Shown: positions 33,358-43,401, counted from the first letter of the stretch. The stretch is 64,000 nt of DNA from Chryseobacterium bernardetii (GCF_003815975.1 NZ_CP033932.1:1837001-1901000); one strand, 5' to 3'. Notes: generated by a model not told the origin, from the letters alone. Made by a program: numbers and translations.

Positions 33358-34440
33358 TTAATTTGAGATATTTTCCATATTATAGTGTTCCATAGCCTTT
33401 TGTTTCAAAGGGCTTTCACTCCAGTCTTCCCAGGTGCAGGTATATGGATCATATCCGCATTTTAAAGGTTTTGAAATGTCAAGGTTCTCTTTATTCTTGT
33501 GGGTTCTTTGTGTAAAAGCTCGGCAATCAGTACATATATATCGAAACTCACAATCTTTACAAATTTCTATTTTATCCTTAGTGAGGTTCCAATATTTTTT
33601 GAAATCACTTTTTATTAGAATCTCTTCAAGACTGGATTGATGGATATTTCCAAATTTTTCCGGCATTAAAGGGCAGTTCTTTATATTACCGTTTATATCA
33701 ATTCCCATTTTTTTGTGTAAACAGGAATTATGATTAATTGCTTCAAGAACTTTTGGAAGATTGGTATTGAAATATTTTAGATCTACTTTTCCGCAGGCGG
33801 ATATTTTGAGGTTTTCATGGTTAAAGTTTATAGTAAATCTAAATATTTCTCTTGTCTTAAAAGGGGACTCTGGGCAATTGTAAAAAACGAAATTATAAAT
33901 TCTTGTAGTTGTTTGGTTCAGAGTTTGAAAAAACTCCTTATCTAAGGCATTATGAAAAGGGGCGTATATTTCTATACCTTCTAAAACAGAACCTTTAAAC
34001 TTACTGTCGATATCCTGATACTCTTCAAGAGAAAGCTCCTTAGTACAATAAATCACTAAATGCTTTACACCTAAGTTGTTTATAGAACTTTTTATCCTGT
34101 CAAGAATAAGGATATTATCAATTTCAATAAAAATATTTGATATCTTGTTTGCTTCTTGGAACTGATAGGATAATGGAAGGAAATTTCTATCCCAATCTCC
34201 ATTTGTTATAAAACCATATTCTTTTTCAAGCAGAAAGTCTATATATTCATGAACAATTTCTTTAGATTCAGTATCATAATTCTCTAAGATATTTTCAATG
34301 GAATCGTTTTTCAGGTCCTCAATAATATCATATAATTCCAAAGGGTAAAGATCAGATACCTTTCTCTGCAGATCAGAGATCAAGATTCTTCCGGCACCTT
34401 TGGTGATTAAAATATTACTGAACAGGTTAAAATATCTCAT
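33358..34440 (-). CDS. gwsS: Grasp-with-spasm system SPASM-domain peptide maturase
   Basis: 360 residues. The C-terminal third has the SPASM-like cysteine pattern: NSCLHKKMGIDINGNIKNCP, GNIHQSSLEEIL, ICKDCEFRYICTDCRAF and CGYDPYTCTWEDW. The N-terminal half has no radical-SAM CxxxCxxC, as usual for this family. It overlaps the preceding small gene by 4 bases, so translation is coupled. With the ATP-grasp partner it is thought to mature the precursor encoded at 36442-36645. The exact chemistry is not established. Confidence 0.88.
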   Translation of the reverse strand: MRYFNLFSNILITKGAGRILISDLQRKVSDLYPLELYDIIEDLKNDSIENILENYDTESKEIVHEYIDFLLEKEYGFITNGDWDRNFLPLSYQFQEANKISNIFIEIDNILILDRIKSSINNLGVKHLVIYCTKELSLEEYQDIDSKFKGSVLEGIEIYAPFHNALDKEFFQTLNQTTTRIYNFVFYNCPESPFKTREIFRFTINFNHENLKISACGKVDLKYFNTNLPKVLEAINHNSCLHKKMGIDINGNIKNCPLMPEKFGNIHQSSLEEILIKSDFKKYWNLTKDKIEICKDCEFRYICTDCRAFTQRTHKNKENLDISKPLKCGYDPYTCTWEDWSESPLKQKAMEHYNMENISN

Positions 34441-34622
34441 AATAGTCTTGTCAATGCTTTTATTGGTCTTTCCCTCATCAGGTAATCAGTTTGATAAGTT
34501 TCACATTCTACATAGTGTATGTTAATACTGTTTTTATCATTAGACTTTTCAGTCCCAAGCTTTTCAATAAATTTAAAGGTAAGAGGTAATTTATTTTTTT
34601 CTTGTTTAAATAGTTTCTTCAT
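34437..34622 (-). CDS. Small conserved protein between the ATP-grasp and SPASM genes
   Basis: 61 residues, starting MKKLFKQEKNKLPLTFKFIE and ending MRERPIKALTRLL. It overlaps both neighbours by 4 bases. The second locus has a 66-residue protein in exactly the same place with similar ends (MKKTLLKELG..., KRDRPFRLAHTN). No domain recognised; too short for a full peptide-recognition (RRE) fold. The overlap and conservation argue for a real translated component of the system. Confidence 0.7.
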   Translation of the reverse strand: MKKLFKQEKNKLPLTFKFIEKLGTEKSNDKNSINIHYVECETYQTDYLMRERPIKALTRLL

Positions 34623-35521
34623 AAATATTGTGCTATTTCTTTCTCTAATGAGTAGTTGCAGATATCTGAAAGTCCTATGAACTGACCTGTAGGATTCACT
34701 TCCAAAAAGTAGAAAATGTCTCCATTTTTTATAAAATCTATTGAACCACAGCTTAAGCCTAGCGATCGCATGAGCTGATGCGTTTTTTCTTCAATATCTT
34801 CAGGAAGCTGATAGGATACCTTCCTGTTGGGATTTTTATAATTATATTTTCTGAAATCGGTTTTAGTTTGTTCATCATTTTGAGAAATAATTGCAGTAGA
34901 CCACATTTTACCATCCAAATAAAAACTCCTGATCTCAAAATCCTTTTCAATTTTTTCCTGAAAGAAAGTAATGAAGAACTTTTCCTTTTCTTTTTCCTGT
35001 ACAACCGAAGTGTAAATAATGCCGTTGAAATTTTTATCAACAGAATCCAATATCACATTTTCGGTAATGGGTTTTGTAATTGTTTCATGGATAATAACTT
35101 CATCTGTATTCTCAGCTAAAAAGTATTCCGGAACGTTTAACCCTATTTTTTTTGCCTGTTCCAGAACTAAGAGTTTATTGACGTGATTGTTGCTTTGTTT
35201 GTTAATGCTTTTTTTTGATTCCAAAGTTTTGATCACATAATCTTCAAGCCAATGCTGATGTTCATCCATATGATGGTTGACAGCATTATTTTCATAAGAT
35301 AGACGTTTGAATTTTAAGCCTCCTCTTCTGTACCATGTGCTGGCAATTTCATCCAGAAAAAAACTGTTTCTGTCACTAATCAGGTAAATTCTTTTCTTAT
35401 CGGTTTTAATTTCAAAAAACTCATCTTCATGCACACGAATAAACTTCTTTCCCATTGCCGAAAGATATTTGATGACTTTTGTAGTCGTGGAATCTCCGTT
35501 ATTCGATATGATGAGTATCAT
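34619..35521 (-). CDS. gwsG: Grasp-with-spasm system ATP-grasp peptide maturase
   Basis: 300 residues. Starts MILIISNNGDSTTTKVIKYL; the characteristic TWYRRGG motif follows near residue 63. The ATP-grasp core has FFQEKIEKDFEIRSFYLDGK, and the metal-binding end GSIDFI...YFLEVNPTGQF. Such enzymes (microviridin/graspetide ligase type) join side-chain carboxylates to Ser/Thr or Lys of the precursor peptide. Overlaps the lipoprotein gene by 23 bases and the small gene by 4. Confidence 0.92.
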   Translation of the reverse strand: MILIISNNGDSTTTKVIKYLSAMGKKFIRVHEDEFFEIKTDKKRIYLISDRNSFFLDEIASTWYRRGGLKFKRLSYENNAVNHHMDEHQHWLEDYVIKTLESKKSINKQSNNHVNKLLVLEQAKKIGLNVPEYFLAENTDEVIIHETITKPITENVILDSVDKNFNGIIYTSVVQEKEKEKFFITFFQEKIEKDFEIRSFYLDGKMWSTAIISQNDEQTKTDFRKYNYKNPNRKVSYQLPEDIEEKTHQLMRSLGLSCGSIDFIKNGDIFYFLEVNPTGQFIGLSDICNYSLEKEIAQYL

Positions 35522-36371
35522 TCTGCTTCTCTTTTTTAAAATAATCTTTTCTTATTTTGGAGCTGTGTTTCATACTTGGGATTCCCAGGCTCTTACGGTT
35601 GCGATCAGTCTGCGTACTGTCTTGTACCGGAATCATATTAAAGCCGTAGCGTGTGATTTTTTTATGAGATCCTAAGTAAGTATCTTCCATTCTTGCGTAG
35701 TCACGAGGAGAAAAATCTCCCGATTTTACATATTCCAGTAATTTGTCCTTTATAAAAGGATAATCTTTTTTGGACTCAACCATATGAGAGATAAAAGTTG
35801 GCATAGGAAACCATCCAATTTTTTCAGGCGTTGGAAATCCATAATTTTTAAAGGTCCATATTAATAGTTTTGCATTTTTCTCAACGTTTTTTCTGGTCAG
35901 TGCAGTATCAAGGGGCCGTCCTTCCTGATCCCTTATCAGAGCAATCTTGAAAGAGTCAATGAGTTTTTTATCCAGGCCTTGTTTCCATTCTGTTATTTTT
36001 TGTTCTACAGATGGATTATCTATTCCATATTTATTAAAAAGGGGCAGGTATTTTTTATATTCATCACCATAAGGAGCAACCAGAGAAATTAGCTGATAAA
36101 GGCTTTTTTTCCCACCAAAATCTTCATGATATTGATCGGCAAGGGTTATATAAGTTGCATATTCTTCAATACGGTCCTGATTTTTAGGAGTATATTCTTC
36201 AAAGATTTTCCGATACTCTTTTACAGCTAGTTTAGGGTTATTGGCCATTCTGTATATGCTGTCAGCCTCATTTACTTTGTTATAATAAGTAATGTAATTC
36301 TTTTTACAAGATATAAGGGATAATAAAGCAATAAGAAGAAAACCAGATCTTATTAATGATGAAATTTTCAT
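35499..36371 (-). CDS. Lipoprotein of RiPP locus 1
   Basis: 290 residues with signal MKISSLIRSGFLLIALLSLI then SCKKN (lipidated Cys at about residue 22). The body is helical and soluble (SIYRMANNPKLAVKEYRKIF resembles a TPR-like helix pair). Basic C-terminal tail. It lies between the precursor and ATP-grasp genes. The second locus also has a lipoprotein gene (55332-55931), but the two do not look alike. A role in export, immunity or surface retention is possible. Confidence 0.75.
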   Translation of the reverse strand: MKISSLIRSGFLLIALLSLISCKKNYITYYNKVNEADSIYRMANNPKLAVKEYRKIFEEYTPKNQDRIEEYATYITLADQYHEDFGGKKSLYQLISLVAPYGDEYKKYLPLFNKYGIDNPSVEQKITEWKQGLDKKLIDSFKIALIRDQEGRPLDTALTRKNVEKNAKLLIWTFKNYGFPTPEKIGWFPMPTFISHMVESKKDYPFIKDKLLEYVKSGDFSPRDYARMEDTYLGSHKKITRYGFNMIPVQDSTQTDRNRKSLGIPSMKHSSKIRKDYFKKEKQNDTHHIE

Positions 36372-36397
36372 AAATGATATAATTTAATAATATGGTG

Positions 36398-36428
36398 AAA
36401 AAAAGGAGGGATTTAACCCTCCCTTTTT
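36398..36428 (-). terminator. Hairpin between the precursor gene and the maturation genes (locus 1)
   Basis: GGAGGG (36405-36410) pairs with CCCTCC (36417-36422) with flanking A and T runs. It should give more precursor than enzyme transcript. Confidence 0.85.
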
Positions 36429-36441
36429 CTTTATTCACATA

Positions 36442-36645
36442 CTAGCAAACTTCTAGTCTACCAATATACTCACCTCCATTAGATGTATAGTGGTCAGCTT
36501 CATAGCATCCTGGTGTTGTAACTGCAGCACTAGATTCAATAGCATAAGACTTTAGGCTACCATTTACTGATTTTAAATCGTCTCTTTTTAGTTTTTTGTT
36601 TTCCAAAGAAGAAAAACCTTTCTTCATTCCTGTTAACTTTTTCAT
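36442..36645 (-). CDS. Grasp-with-spasm precursor peptide, locus 1
   Basis: 67 residues. Leader-like part SSLENKKLKRDDLKSVNGS matches the leader of the locus 3 precursor (both have LEN...K-S-[VI] before a small-residue pair). The core (residues about 31-67) is rich in Ser, Thr, Glu and Tyr: TTPGCYEADHYTSNGGEY. It has two cysteines, Cys47 and the C-terminal Cys67. Ser/Thr with Glu/Asp are the usual partners of ATP-grasp side-chain links. A hairpin separates it from the rest of the operon. Confidence 0.85.
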   Translation of the reverse strand: MKKLTGMKKGFSSLENKKLKRDDLKSVNGSLKSYAIESSAAVTTPGCYEADHYTSNGGEYIGRLEVC

Positions 36646-36777
36646 TGTTAAAATTTTTTTTTTAATTAATATTTGTTTGCCATATATCCCTGGCTGGGAG
36701 AAGGTACTGATCAGTCCTTATATTTATATTTTGTACTGTACACATACAAAAAATAAATTTTGTGTTTTTACCTGTAG

Positions 36778-36785
36778 CAAACATA
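36778..36785 (-). promoter_or_regulatory. -7 box before the locus 1 precursor
   Basis: On the minus strand TATGTTTG (36785-36778) matches TAnnTTTG, about 135 bases upstream of the precursor ATG; the long leader may carry regulation. No clean -33 seen. Confidence 0.4.
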
Positions 36786-36897
36786 CACAAGTGCTAATCA
36801 TAAAAAAAGTCTTGAGGTTTTAGATTTATAAATTTACTACATGAATTTATAAAAATAAATGGATTAACTATTTGTAAAACAATTTTTTGTGGTTATT

Positions 36898-38637
36898 TTA
36901 AAAATCGCTTAAATTATCAATTTCTTTGATGTACATTGAGAGTGTAGTACCGGTTTTCTTCTTAAAAGCTAAAGAAAATGCTTGTTCATTATTATATCCT
37001 AGCTCTTCTGCAATAACAGATAACTTATAGGAACGGAATTTTTTATCTTTTACCAATCTATTTAAGGCAAAATCAATTCGAAGATCGTTAAGGTATGCTG
37101 CAAAGTTTTTTCCTTTATGAGTATTGATTATTTCTGATAAATAAGCAGTATTTGTTTTTATATTTTTTGCTAGGCTGGCTAATGTGATACCTTTTTTTAA
37201 GAAAAGTTCCTTGGATTCAAATATTCTCAACTCTTGTAAAATAAATTGAGTAACTTCTTCAGATATGGTTTTAGAGGTTTTATCATTTTGCTCTTCCTGT
37301 TCAGGAATTGCTTTCGGAGCTATTTCAATATCGTTAGCCTTATTTTTTTCCTCTGCATTTTTTTCTTCAATATTTCTCTTTTCAACCAGACTAATTAAAT
37401 CCTGTGCAATTTTTCTTTGTTCCTTTTCTGTTTTTTTGGATCTATAGTATAAATATATAATGAATAAGAGTATTAATAAAAGTATGCCTAGAGAAATGTA
37501 GAGTACCTTTTTTCTAAATTTTAATTCCTCAATGATATTTTCTTTTTCCTGTAAAAGATTGGGAGTGTCATATTTTCTAGGTATTTCTGTAGAAAGATAT
37601 TTAAACTGTTCATCTAATTTTTGATCTACTTTTAAAAAGCGTTCAATATAATAAAGCTGTTTTTCTTTATTGTTGTTTTCCTTGTAATAATCAATAAGAA
37701 AAGTATATACATCTCTTAATTCGGGAAATGTATAACTGCTTTTTGCAATAATGGAATCCATTTTTGCGTAATTCTTTACTGCTTTTTCCTTATCTTTTAA
37801 CCCTTCATAAGATTTGCCAATATTTAATAGAGTATAGGTCACATTGTGGTCTGGAATACCTGAAAAATATTGATAAGCAGTTAAAAAATTTTTAAGTGCA
37901 ACATCATACTTTTTCTGCTTTAAATAATATGCACCTAAGTAATAAATATACTGATTATGAACATATTTATTTTCGGAAACCAAAGGGGTTTTTAACCCCT
38001 CATTGATCAGGATATTAGCAGAGTCCAATTTATTAAGTTCAATGTAACAATATATCAGGCTTATACGCATTTGGTTATGTTGAGATTCATCTGTAATATC
38101 ATCTCCATTATATAAATAATATCTGAATGTTTTGGCAGCATCAGCATTTTTGCCCATATAGCTATTCAAATAGGCAATATTCATATTTGCATATGCGATT
38201 TGTTTCTTGTCTTTTTGAGCTTTTGAGTGTTGTAAACCTAAAATGTAATTATCTAAGGCGTATTTTAAATTATCGTGTTTATAATAAAGATTACCCTTCA
38301 TTAAGTAAGTCTGAGAGGGATAAATTGTTCCTTTTAAGTTTTTTGTAATTGTTGCAGCGCTATCAAGATATTTTATAGCATTTGAAAAATTTTCATTGAA
38401 ATGAATAAGAACATATGCGTCTGCTATTTGAACGGTATTCTGTTCTTTTTTAGCTTTTTGAAGATAATATTGAGCTATAACCTTTGACTGTTCAATCTTT
38501 ATATTCTCATAATAGGTATAAAATTTATTTTTTAATTCTTTATAGCTATATGTTTTTAAGCTATCACTTATTTTATTCTGTGTATAAAGTAAGTTGCTGA
38601 AAAAAATAAATAAAAAAAAGGCTTTAACTCTCATCAT
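36898..38637 (-). CDS. TPR-containing AraC-family membrane sensor-regulator
   Basis: 579 residues. Signal/anchor MMRVKAFFLFIFFSNLLYTQ, then periplasmic TPR-type helices (AYVLIHFNENFSNAIKYLDS, AYYLKQKKYDVALKNFLTAY). One TM segment near residue 380 (VLYISLGILLLILLFIIYLY). The cytoplasmic end is an AraC HTH (ITLASLAKNIKTNTAYLSEI; LSVIAEELGYNNEQAFSLAF). Bacteroidetes use such fused regulators to sense external peptides or stress. It lies between locus 1 (same strand) and the divergent lanthipeptide-like locus, and is a candidate controller of either. Confidence 0.88.
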   Translation of the reverse strand: MMRVKAFFLFIFFSNLLYTQNKISDSLKTYSYKELKNKFYTYYENIKIEQSKVIAQYYLQKAKKEQNTVQIADAYVLIHFNENFSNAIKYLDSAATITKNLKGTIYPSQTYLMKGNLYYKHDNLKYALDNYILGLQHSKAQKDKKQIAYANMNIAYLNSYMGKNADAAKTFRYYLYNGDDITDESQHNQMRISLIYCYIELNKLDSANILINEGLKTPLVSENKYVHNQYIYYLGAYYLKQKKYDVALKNFLTAYQYFSGIPDHNVTYTLLNIGKSYEGLKDKEKAVKNYAKMDSIIAKSSYTFPELRDVYTFLIDYYKENNNKEKQLYYIERFLKVDQKLDEQFKYLSTEIPRKYDTPNLLQEKENIIEELKFRKKVLYISLGILLLILLFIIYLYYRSKKTEKEQRKIAQDLISLVEKRNIEEKNAEEKNKANDIEIAPKAIPEQEEQNDKTSKTISEEVTQFILQELRIFESKELFLKKGITLASLAKNIKTNTAYLSEIINTHKGKNFAAYLNDLRIDFALNRLVKDKKFRSYKLSVIAEELGYNNEQAFSLAFKKKTGTTLSMYIKEIDNLSDF

Positions 38638-38840
38638 CTTTTAAATACATCACAAATTTACATTTTTTAATTCAAAAAAATATATGATAGTAAAAAAGCA
38701 ATTTTAAGTTTAATTTATTGATTTATAATGTTTTAAGTGTATTTTTTTGTTCTACCAATTTATAAATCTATAGTTTAAGGCTTAATGTAATATGAAAAAT
38801 ATTACTTTCTTTGTAGGGTAAATTCATAATATAAACTAAC

Positions 38841-39014
38841 ATGAAAAAGAAAAAAATTGAAGAAAAGAAGTTATCTTTAAAAAAGATGCAAATCATGAAA
38901 GTAAATCAAATGAGAATCATTCGTGGAGCAGGAGGTGAAGCAGCTCAATTTGGTTTTAATGATGGGAATGATGATCCTATTCCTACACCTTTACAAACTG
39001 CGAGTGGTAAATAA
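38841..39014 (+). CDS. Lanthipeptide-type precursor without cysteine
   Basis: 57 residues, not long enough for many gene finders. The leader EEKKLSLKKMQIMKVNQMRI is the class I (LanB) precursor leader of Bacteroidetes, ending IRGAGG. The core GGEAAQFGFNDGNDDPIPTP then LQTASGK contains Thr and Ser but no Cys, so no lanthionine ring can form. It is 10 bases before the prolyl oligopeptidase gene and first in the operon. The core is Asp- and Pro-rich. Confidence 0.75.
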   Translation: MKKKKIEEKKLSLKKMQIMKVNQMRIIRGAGGEAAQFGFNDGNDDPIPTPLQTASGK

Positions 39015-39024
39015 TTCCTAAAGA

Positions 39025-41202
39025 ATGAGAATAAGAATATTTGTTATTATCTGTTCATTATCTGTTTATATTAACGCTCAAAAAACAAATTTAGCTCCAT
39101 CCAAACCTGTTACTGATAAGTATTTTGAAACTAATATTGTTGATGAATATAGAAATTTAGAAAATGTAGATGATCCTCAGACTCTGAATTGGATGAGGTC
39201 TCAAACAGCTTATACAAAATCTGTTCTTGAGCTGATTCCTAAAAAGGATTATTATTTACAGAAAAGACTGGAGATTGATAAAAGACAGGGTAATTCTATA
39301 TCTCATTTAAAGATATCAGCTAATAATAAATATTTTTATTTAAAGAAAAAAGGTGATGAGAAAGTAGATAAATTGTATTATCGAAACGGATTTTCGGGAA
39401 AAGAAGAACTACTTTATGATCCCGTTCATTACAAAAGTTCTGAACCCCATCACAATTTTGTTATCAATTATATAAGTCCAAGCTGGGATGGTAGTAAGAT
39501 TGCTATTTCCATGTCTGAAAAAGGAAATGAAATAGCAGATGTAATTATTATGGATGTTAAAACAAAATACATTCATCCTGAGATTATTACTAACGGAGCG
39601 CCAGCTACTTTCGACGGAATAAGATGGACTGATGATAATACTGGTTTTTTCTATGTAGCATTTTCGGTGACTGATCCCAAATCCAAGGATTTTTACAGAA
39701 ATACACGTACCGTTCACTATAGAATAGGTACAGATCCTAATACCATCCGTGAAGTTTTTTCAGCTAAAAATAATCCCGAGTTAAATATAACTAGCGATCA
39801 ATTTCCAATGATTTTAAATTTTGATCTGGAGCAGGATTATTATATAGGAATGGTAGTAGATTATCAAACTTATAGAAAAACTTATATCATCAGGAAAAAG
39901 GATTTATTAGAAGGGAAAAATAATTGGAAACCACTTTCTGACCCAAGTGATAAGGCAAAAAATTTAGATATAATAAAAGATCAGATTATTTTTCAGTCAA
40001 GCTATAATTCCCCTTTTGTTAAACTTTGTAAAACCAGTATTAAAAATCCTGATTTTAAAAATGGAGAAGTTTTAGTCCCTGAAAAAAAAGACGAAATCAT
40101 TAAAAGCTATCGGATTACTAAAGATGGTATTTATTATACAACAACAAAGAATGGGGTAGAAGCTAAATTATATTTATATAATGAAGGAAAAGATAATCCG
40201 ATTCAACTTCCTTTTCCTTCAGGAAATATTGAGTTAGAAATTAATGATGAAAAATCTTCTGATGTATGGATTACATGCTCAGGCTGGGCAAATGATGAAC
40301 AACGTTTTAAATATAATTTAAAAACAAATACTTTCAGACCGGAAAATCTTGCTCCTATTGCAGAATATCCAGAATTTAAAAATATTGTAGTTAAAGAAAT
40401 TACAGTAAAAGCCAGGGATGGTGAAGAAGTTCCTGTTTCCTTAATCTATAATAAAGATATTATTAAGAATGGGCAAAATCCATTGTTAATTGACAGCTAT
40501 GGATCTTATGGATTGTCCAGTACTCCTTTTTTTGCTAAAACTTATTTATTGTGGGTCAATCAAGGAGGGATGGTTGCCATCGCTCATGTAAGAGGTGGTG
40601 GTGAAAAGGGCGATCAATGGAGATTAGCGGGCTTTAAAGCAACAAAGCCTAATACATGGAGAGATTTAATTGATTGCACAGAATATTTAATTAATGAAAA
40701 ATATACTTCAAAAGAAAAAGTAGCTATCTGGGGTGCAAGCGCAGGAGGAATTACTGTTGGGCGGGCAATGACCGAAAGACCAGACCTTTTTAAAGTTGTG
40801 ATTGCAGAAGTAGGAGCAATGAATATACTTAGGGATGAAGCTACAGTTAACAGTCAGCCAAAAGAATTTGGATCAGCAAAAGATCCTGAAGAATTTAAAG
40901 GATTGCTGGAAATGGATGCTTACCAACATATCAAAAAAGGAGTACAATATCCTGCAACATTCATAACCGGAGGAATGAACGATCAGCGGGTAACTCCCTG
41001 GATGCCTACAAAATTTGCCGCTAAATTAATAGCAGATAGCGCTTCAGACAATCCTGTTTTATTGAAGATAGATTTTGATGGCGGGCATGCAGCTAATGTA
41101 CCTATTGCACAGCGATATGCTAACATAGGAGACATGTTTGAATTTGCATTATGGCAATTAGGGCATCCCGACTATCAGCCAAAAGAAGAAATTAAAAAAT
41201 AG
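39025..41202 (+). CDS. Exported prolyl oligopeptidase (family S9A)
   Basis: 725 residues. Signal peptide MRIRIFVIICSLSVYINAQK. The N-terminal seven-blade propeller (about 70-440) is followed by the hydrolase domain: Ser in WGASAGGITVGRA, Asp in GGMNDQRVTPWMP and His in DFDGGHAANVPIAQ. S9A enzymes cut after Pro in short peptides, and some lanthipeptide loci use them as leader peptidases. Here the precursor core has Pro-Ile-Pro-Thr-Pro. Being periplasmic, it would act after export. Ends directly against the LanB start. Confidence 0.9.
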   Translation: MRIRIFVIICSLSVYINAQKTNLAPSKPVTDKYFETNIVDEYRNLENVDDPQTLNWMRSQTAYTKSVLELIPKKDYYLQKRLEIDKRQGNSISHLKISANNKYFYLKKKGDEKVDKLYYRNGFSGKEELLYDPVHYKSSEPHHNFVINYISPSWDGSKIAISMSEKGNEIADVIIMDVKTKYIHPEIITNGAPATFDGIRWTDDNTGFFYVAFSVTDPKSKDFYRNTRTVHYRIGTDPNTIREVFSAKNNPELNITSDQFPMILNFDLEQDYYIGMVVDYQTYRKTYIIRKKDLLEGKNNWKPLSDPSDKAKNLDIIKDQIIFQSSYNSPFVKLCKTSIKNPDFKNGEVLVPEKKDEIIKSYRITKDGIYYTTTKNGVEAKLYLYNEGKDNPIQLPFPSGNIELEINDEKSSDVWITCSGWANDEQRFKYNLKTNTFRPENLAPIAEYPEFKNIVVKEITVKARDGEEVPVSLIYNKDIIKNGQNPLLIDSYGSYGLSSTPFFAKTYLLWVNQGGMVAIAHVRGGGEKGDQWRLAGFKATKPNTWRDLIDCTEYLINEKYTSKEKVAIWGASAGGITVGRAMTERPDLFKVVIAEVGAMNILRDEATVNSQPKEFGSAKDPEEFKGLLEMDAYQHIKKGVQYPATFITGGMNDQRVTPWMPTKFAAKLIADSASDNPVLLKIDFDGGHAANVPIAQRYANIGDMFEFALWQLGHPDYQPKEEIKK

Positions 41203-43401
41203 ATGTCTCGTTTTCCCTATCAATTTTTCGAAGAATATATTGTACGTACCCCTTTATTTTCATGTAAAAAATTTCTTGGGGTATATAAGGCTGGAATTTC
41301 AGATGAAGAATTAAAAAGTAAATTTGCTGATCATCCGGTTTTTCTGGAAGCACTTTACTTGGCTTCTCCTTTTTTGCATGATGAAATTATAAAATGGTTG
41401 AGTGCAGAAAAGCAACTTTCACAAAAAGAACACCAAAAATTAAAACATACCTTATTAAAATATTATAGCCGGATGAGTACCCGTTGTACACCATTCGGCT
41501 TATTTTCTGGAGTTGGTTTAGGAGAATTTCATAAAAACTGTGAGGGGAGAGAGTATGAAGATAATTTATATAAAGATTATTTAGTTCGGGATACGAAGCT
41601 AGATATGTATTTTCTTGTGTCATTGGCTCAGCATTTTGTAAAAAAGAAGGAAATAAGAAATAAGCTTTTGTTTTTTCCTAATAATACTATTTATAAAGTA
41701 GGTACCAAAATCCGCTATATAGAATATCAATATATAGGGGGGAAAAGAGATTATATCATCTCCTCGGCTCCTCTTTCTGAAGAGTTACAACATGTATTGA
41801 AGTTTTCAAAACAAGGAAAGACCATACAGGAACTTGCAGAGATGCTGATCACAGAAGAAATAACCCAAGAAGAAGCTTTAGAATTTATAGAAGAGCTGAT
41901 CGATAATCAGGTTCTTACCAGCGAAATTGAACCTAATGTTTCAGGAGGTGATTTTTTAGATATTCTGATTTCTGTTTTACAAAGGATTCAGGTAAATGAA
42001 GCCAATATTTTAATTTCTATAAAAAACAAACTTTATGAAGTAGATCAAAATATTGGTAACTCGATTTCAGTTTATGCAGAAATTGAAAAACTCATTGCAT
42101 TTTTTGAAATAGAATATGAGCGGAAATATCTATTTCAAACGGATCTATATCATAAAGGTAAAGCCACCTTATCATCCTATTGGAAAAAAGAGCTCAAAAC
42201 AGCCTTTAGCTTTTTAAATAAAATAACCTTAGCTCAAAAAAATACCCGTTTAGAAAAATTTAAAAAAGCTTTTAATAGAAGATTTGAAGAAGAAGAAATA
42301 GGTTTACAATATGTTCTTGACTCTGAAATTGGTATTGATTATAAACAAAACTCCTCATTAAAAGGAATTCATCCTTATTTGGATAGCTTAATACTTCCAT
42401 CTTCTGAAAAATATCAAAGTATGAATATTGAACTTAATTCGGTTCAAAAGATTCTTAATGAAAAATTACAGGAAGCTTTATTGGAAAATTTATACAAGAT
42501 TGAATTGTCGGATGGTGATTTTGGGGTAGAGGAAAACTGGGATGACATGCCCGATACAATCTCTTTTCTGACAGAGATTGTATCAGATAATAATGAGGAA
42601 AAATTATTCTTAAATGGGAGTACAACAAACAGTGCAGCAACATTATTAGGAAGATTCTGTTCTGAAAAGTCTGAAGTACATAAGCTGACAAAAATGATTG
42701 CGGATAAAGAAAAATCTCTCAACCCTGAATATATTTTAGCAGAAGTCATTCATTTGCCTGAAGCAAGAATAGGGAATGTGATTAGAAGGCCTACAATAAG
42801 AAATTATGAAATTCCTTATATGGCGCAATCTGTTTTGCCGGAAGAAAATCAAATTACCTTAGATGATCTTTATATTTCATTGCAAAATAATAGATTTGTT
42901 TTAAGATCCAAAAGATTGAATAAAGAGGTAAGGCCATATTTGACAAATGCACATAATTATTTTCATAATACCTTGCCGGTTTATCACTTTCTTTCAGATC
43001 TTTATTCCCATGAAATAAGAAAAAGCTTACATTTTGATTGGGGTGGACTGAAAGATATTTATAAATTTCTGCCAAGAGTAGAGTATAAAAATATCATCCT
43101 GGCCAAAGCTTCCTGGAAGATATCAGATAAAGATATTGCCTTTTTAGAACACTTGATTTTAGATAAAGATCTTTTTTTATCTGAATTAAAAAATTGGAGA
43201 GATAAAAGAAAAATGCCTGTATGGATACAATGGGTAGAGGCAGATAATACTTTAACCTTAAGCCTGGAAAATTATGATATGGCTACACTTTTTATTCAGA
43301 CAGTTAAGAAGAGGAAAACAATCATGGTAGAAGAGTTTTTGTTTCATGAGAATGAGGACTTTAAACATGAATTTGTTTTTCCAATGTATAAATTAAAATG
43401 A
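41203..43401 (+). CDS. Lantibiotic dehydratase, glutamylation part (split LanB N-terminal)
   Basis: 732 residues. LanB N-terminal features: YQFFEEYIVRTPLFSCKKFL, YYSRMSTRCTPFGLFSGVGL (RCTPFGLF is the family hallmark) and RNYEIPYMAQSVL further on. This part transfers Glu from glutamyl-tRNA to Ser/Thr. Elimination requires the separate C-terminal part, encoded by the next gene. Such split LanBs occur in Bacteroidetes (pinensin-type) lanthipeptide loci. Confidence 0.92.
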   Translation: MSRFPYQFFEEYIVRTPLFSCKKFLGVYKAGISDEELKSKFADHPVFLEALYLASPFLHDEIIKWLSAEKQLSQKEHQKLKHTLLKYYSRMSTRCTPFGLFSGVGLGEFHKNCEGREYEDNLYKDYLVRDTKLDMYFLVSLAQHFVKKKEIRNKLLFFPNNTIYKVGTKIRYIEYQYIGGKRDYIISSAPLSEELQHVLKFSKQGKTIQELAEMLITEEITQEEALEFIEELIDNQVLTSEIEPNVSGGDFLDILISVLQRIQVNEANILISIKNKLYEVDQNIGNSISVYAEIEKLIAFFEIEYERKYLFQTDLYHKGKATLSSYWKKELKTAFSFLNKITLAQKNTRLEKFKKAFNRRFEEEEIGLQYVLDSEIGIDYKQNSSLKGIHPYLDSLILPSSEKYQSMNIELNSVQKILNEKLQEALLENLYKIELSDGDFGVEENWDDMPDTISFLTEIVSDNNEEKLFLNGSTTNSAATLLGRFCSEKSEVHKLTKMIADKEKSLNPEYILAEVIHLPEARIGNVIRRPTIRNYEIPYMAQSVLPEENQITLDDLYISLQNNRFVLRSKRLNKEVRPYLTNAHNYFHNTLPVYHFLSDLYSHEIRKSLHFDWGGLKDIYKFLPRVEYKNIILAKASWKISDKDIAFLEHLILDKDLFLSELKNWRDKRKMPVWIQWVEADNTLTLSLENYDMATLFIQTVKKRKTIMVEEFLFHENEDFKHEFVFPMYKLK

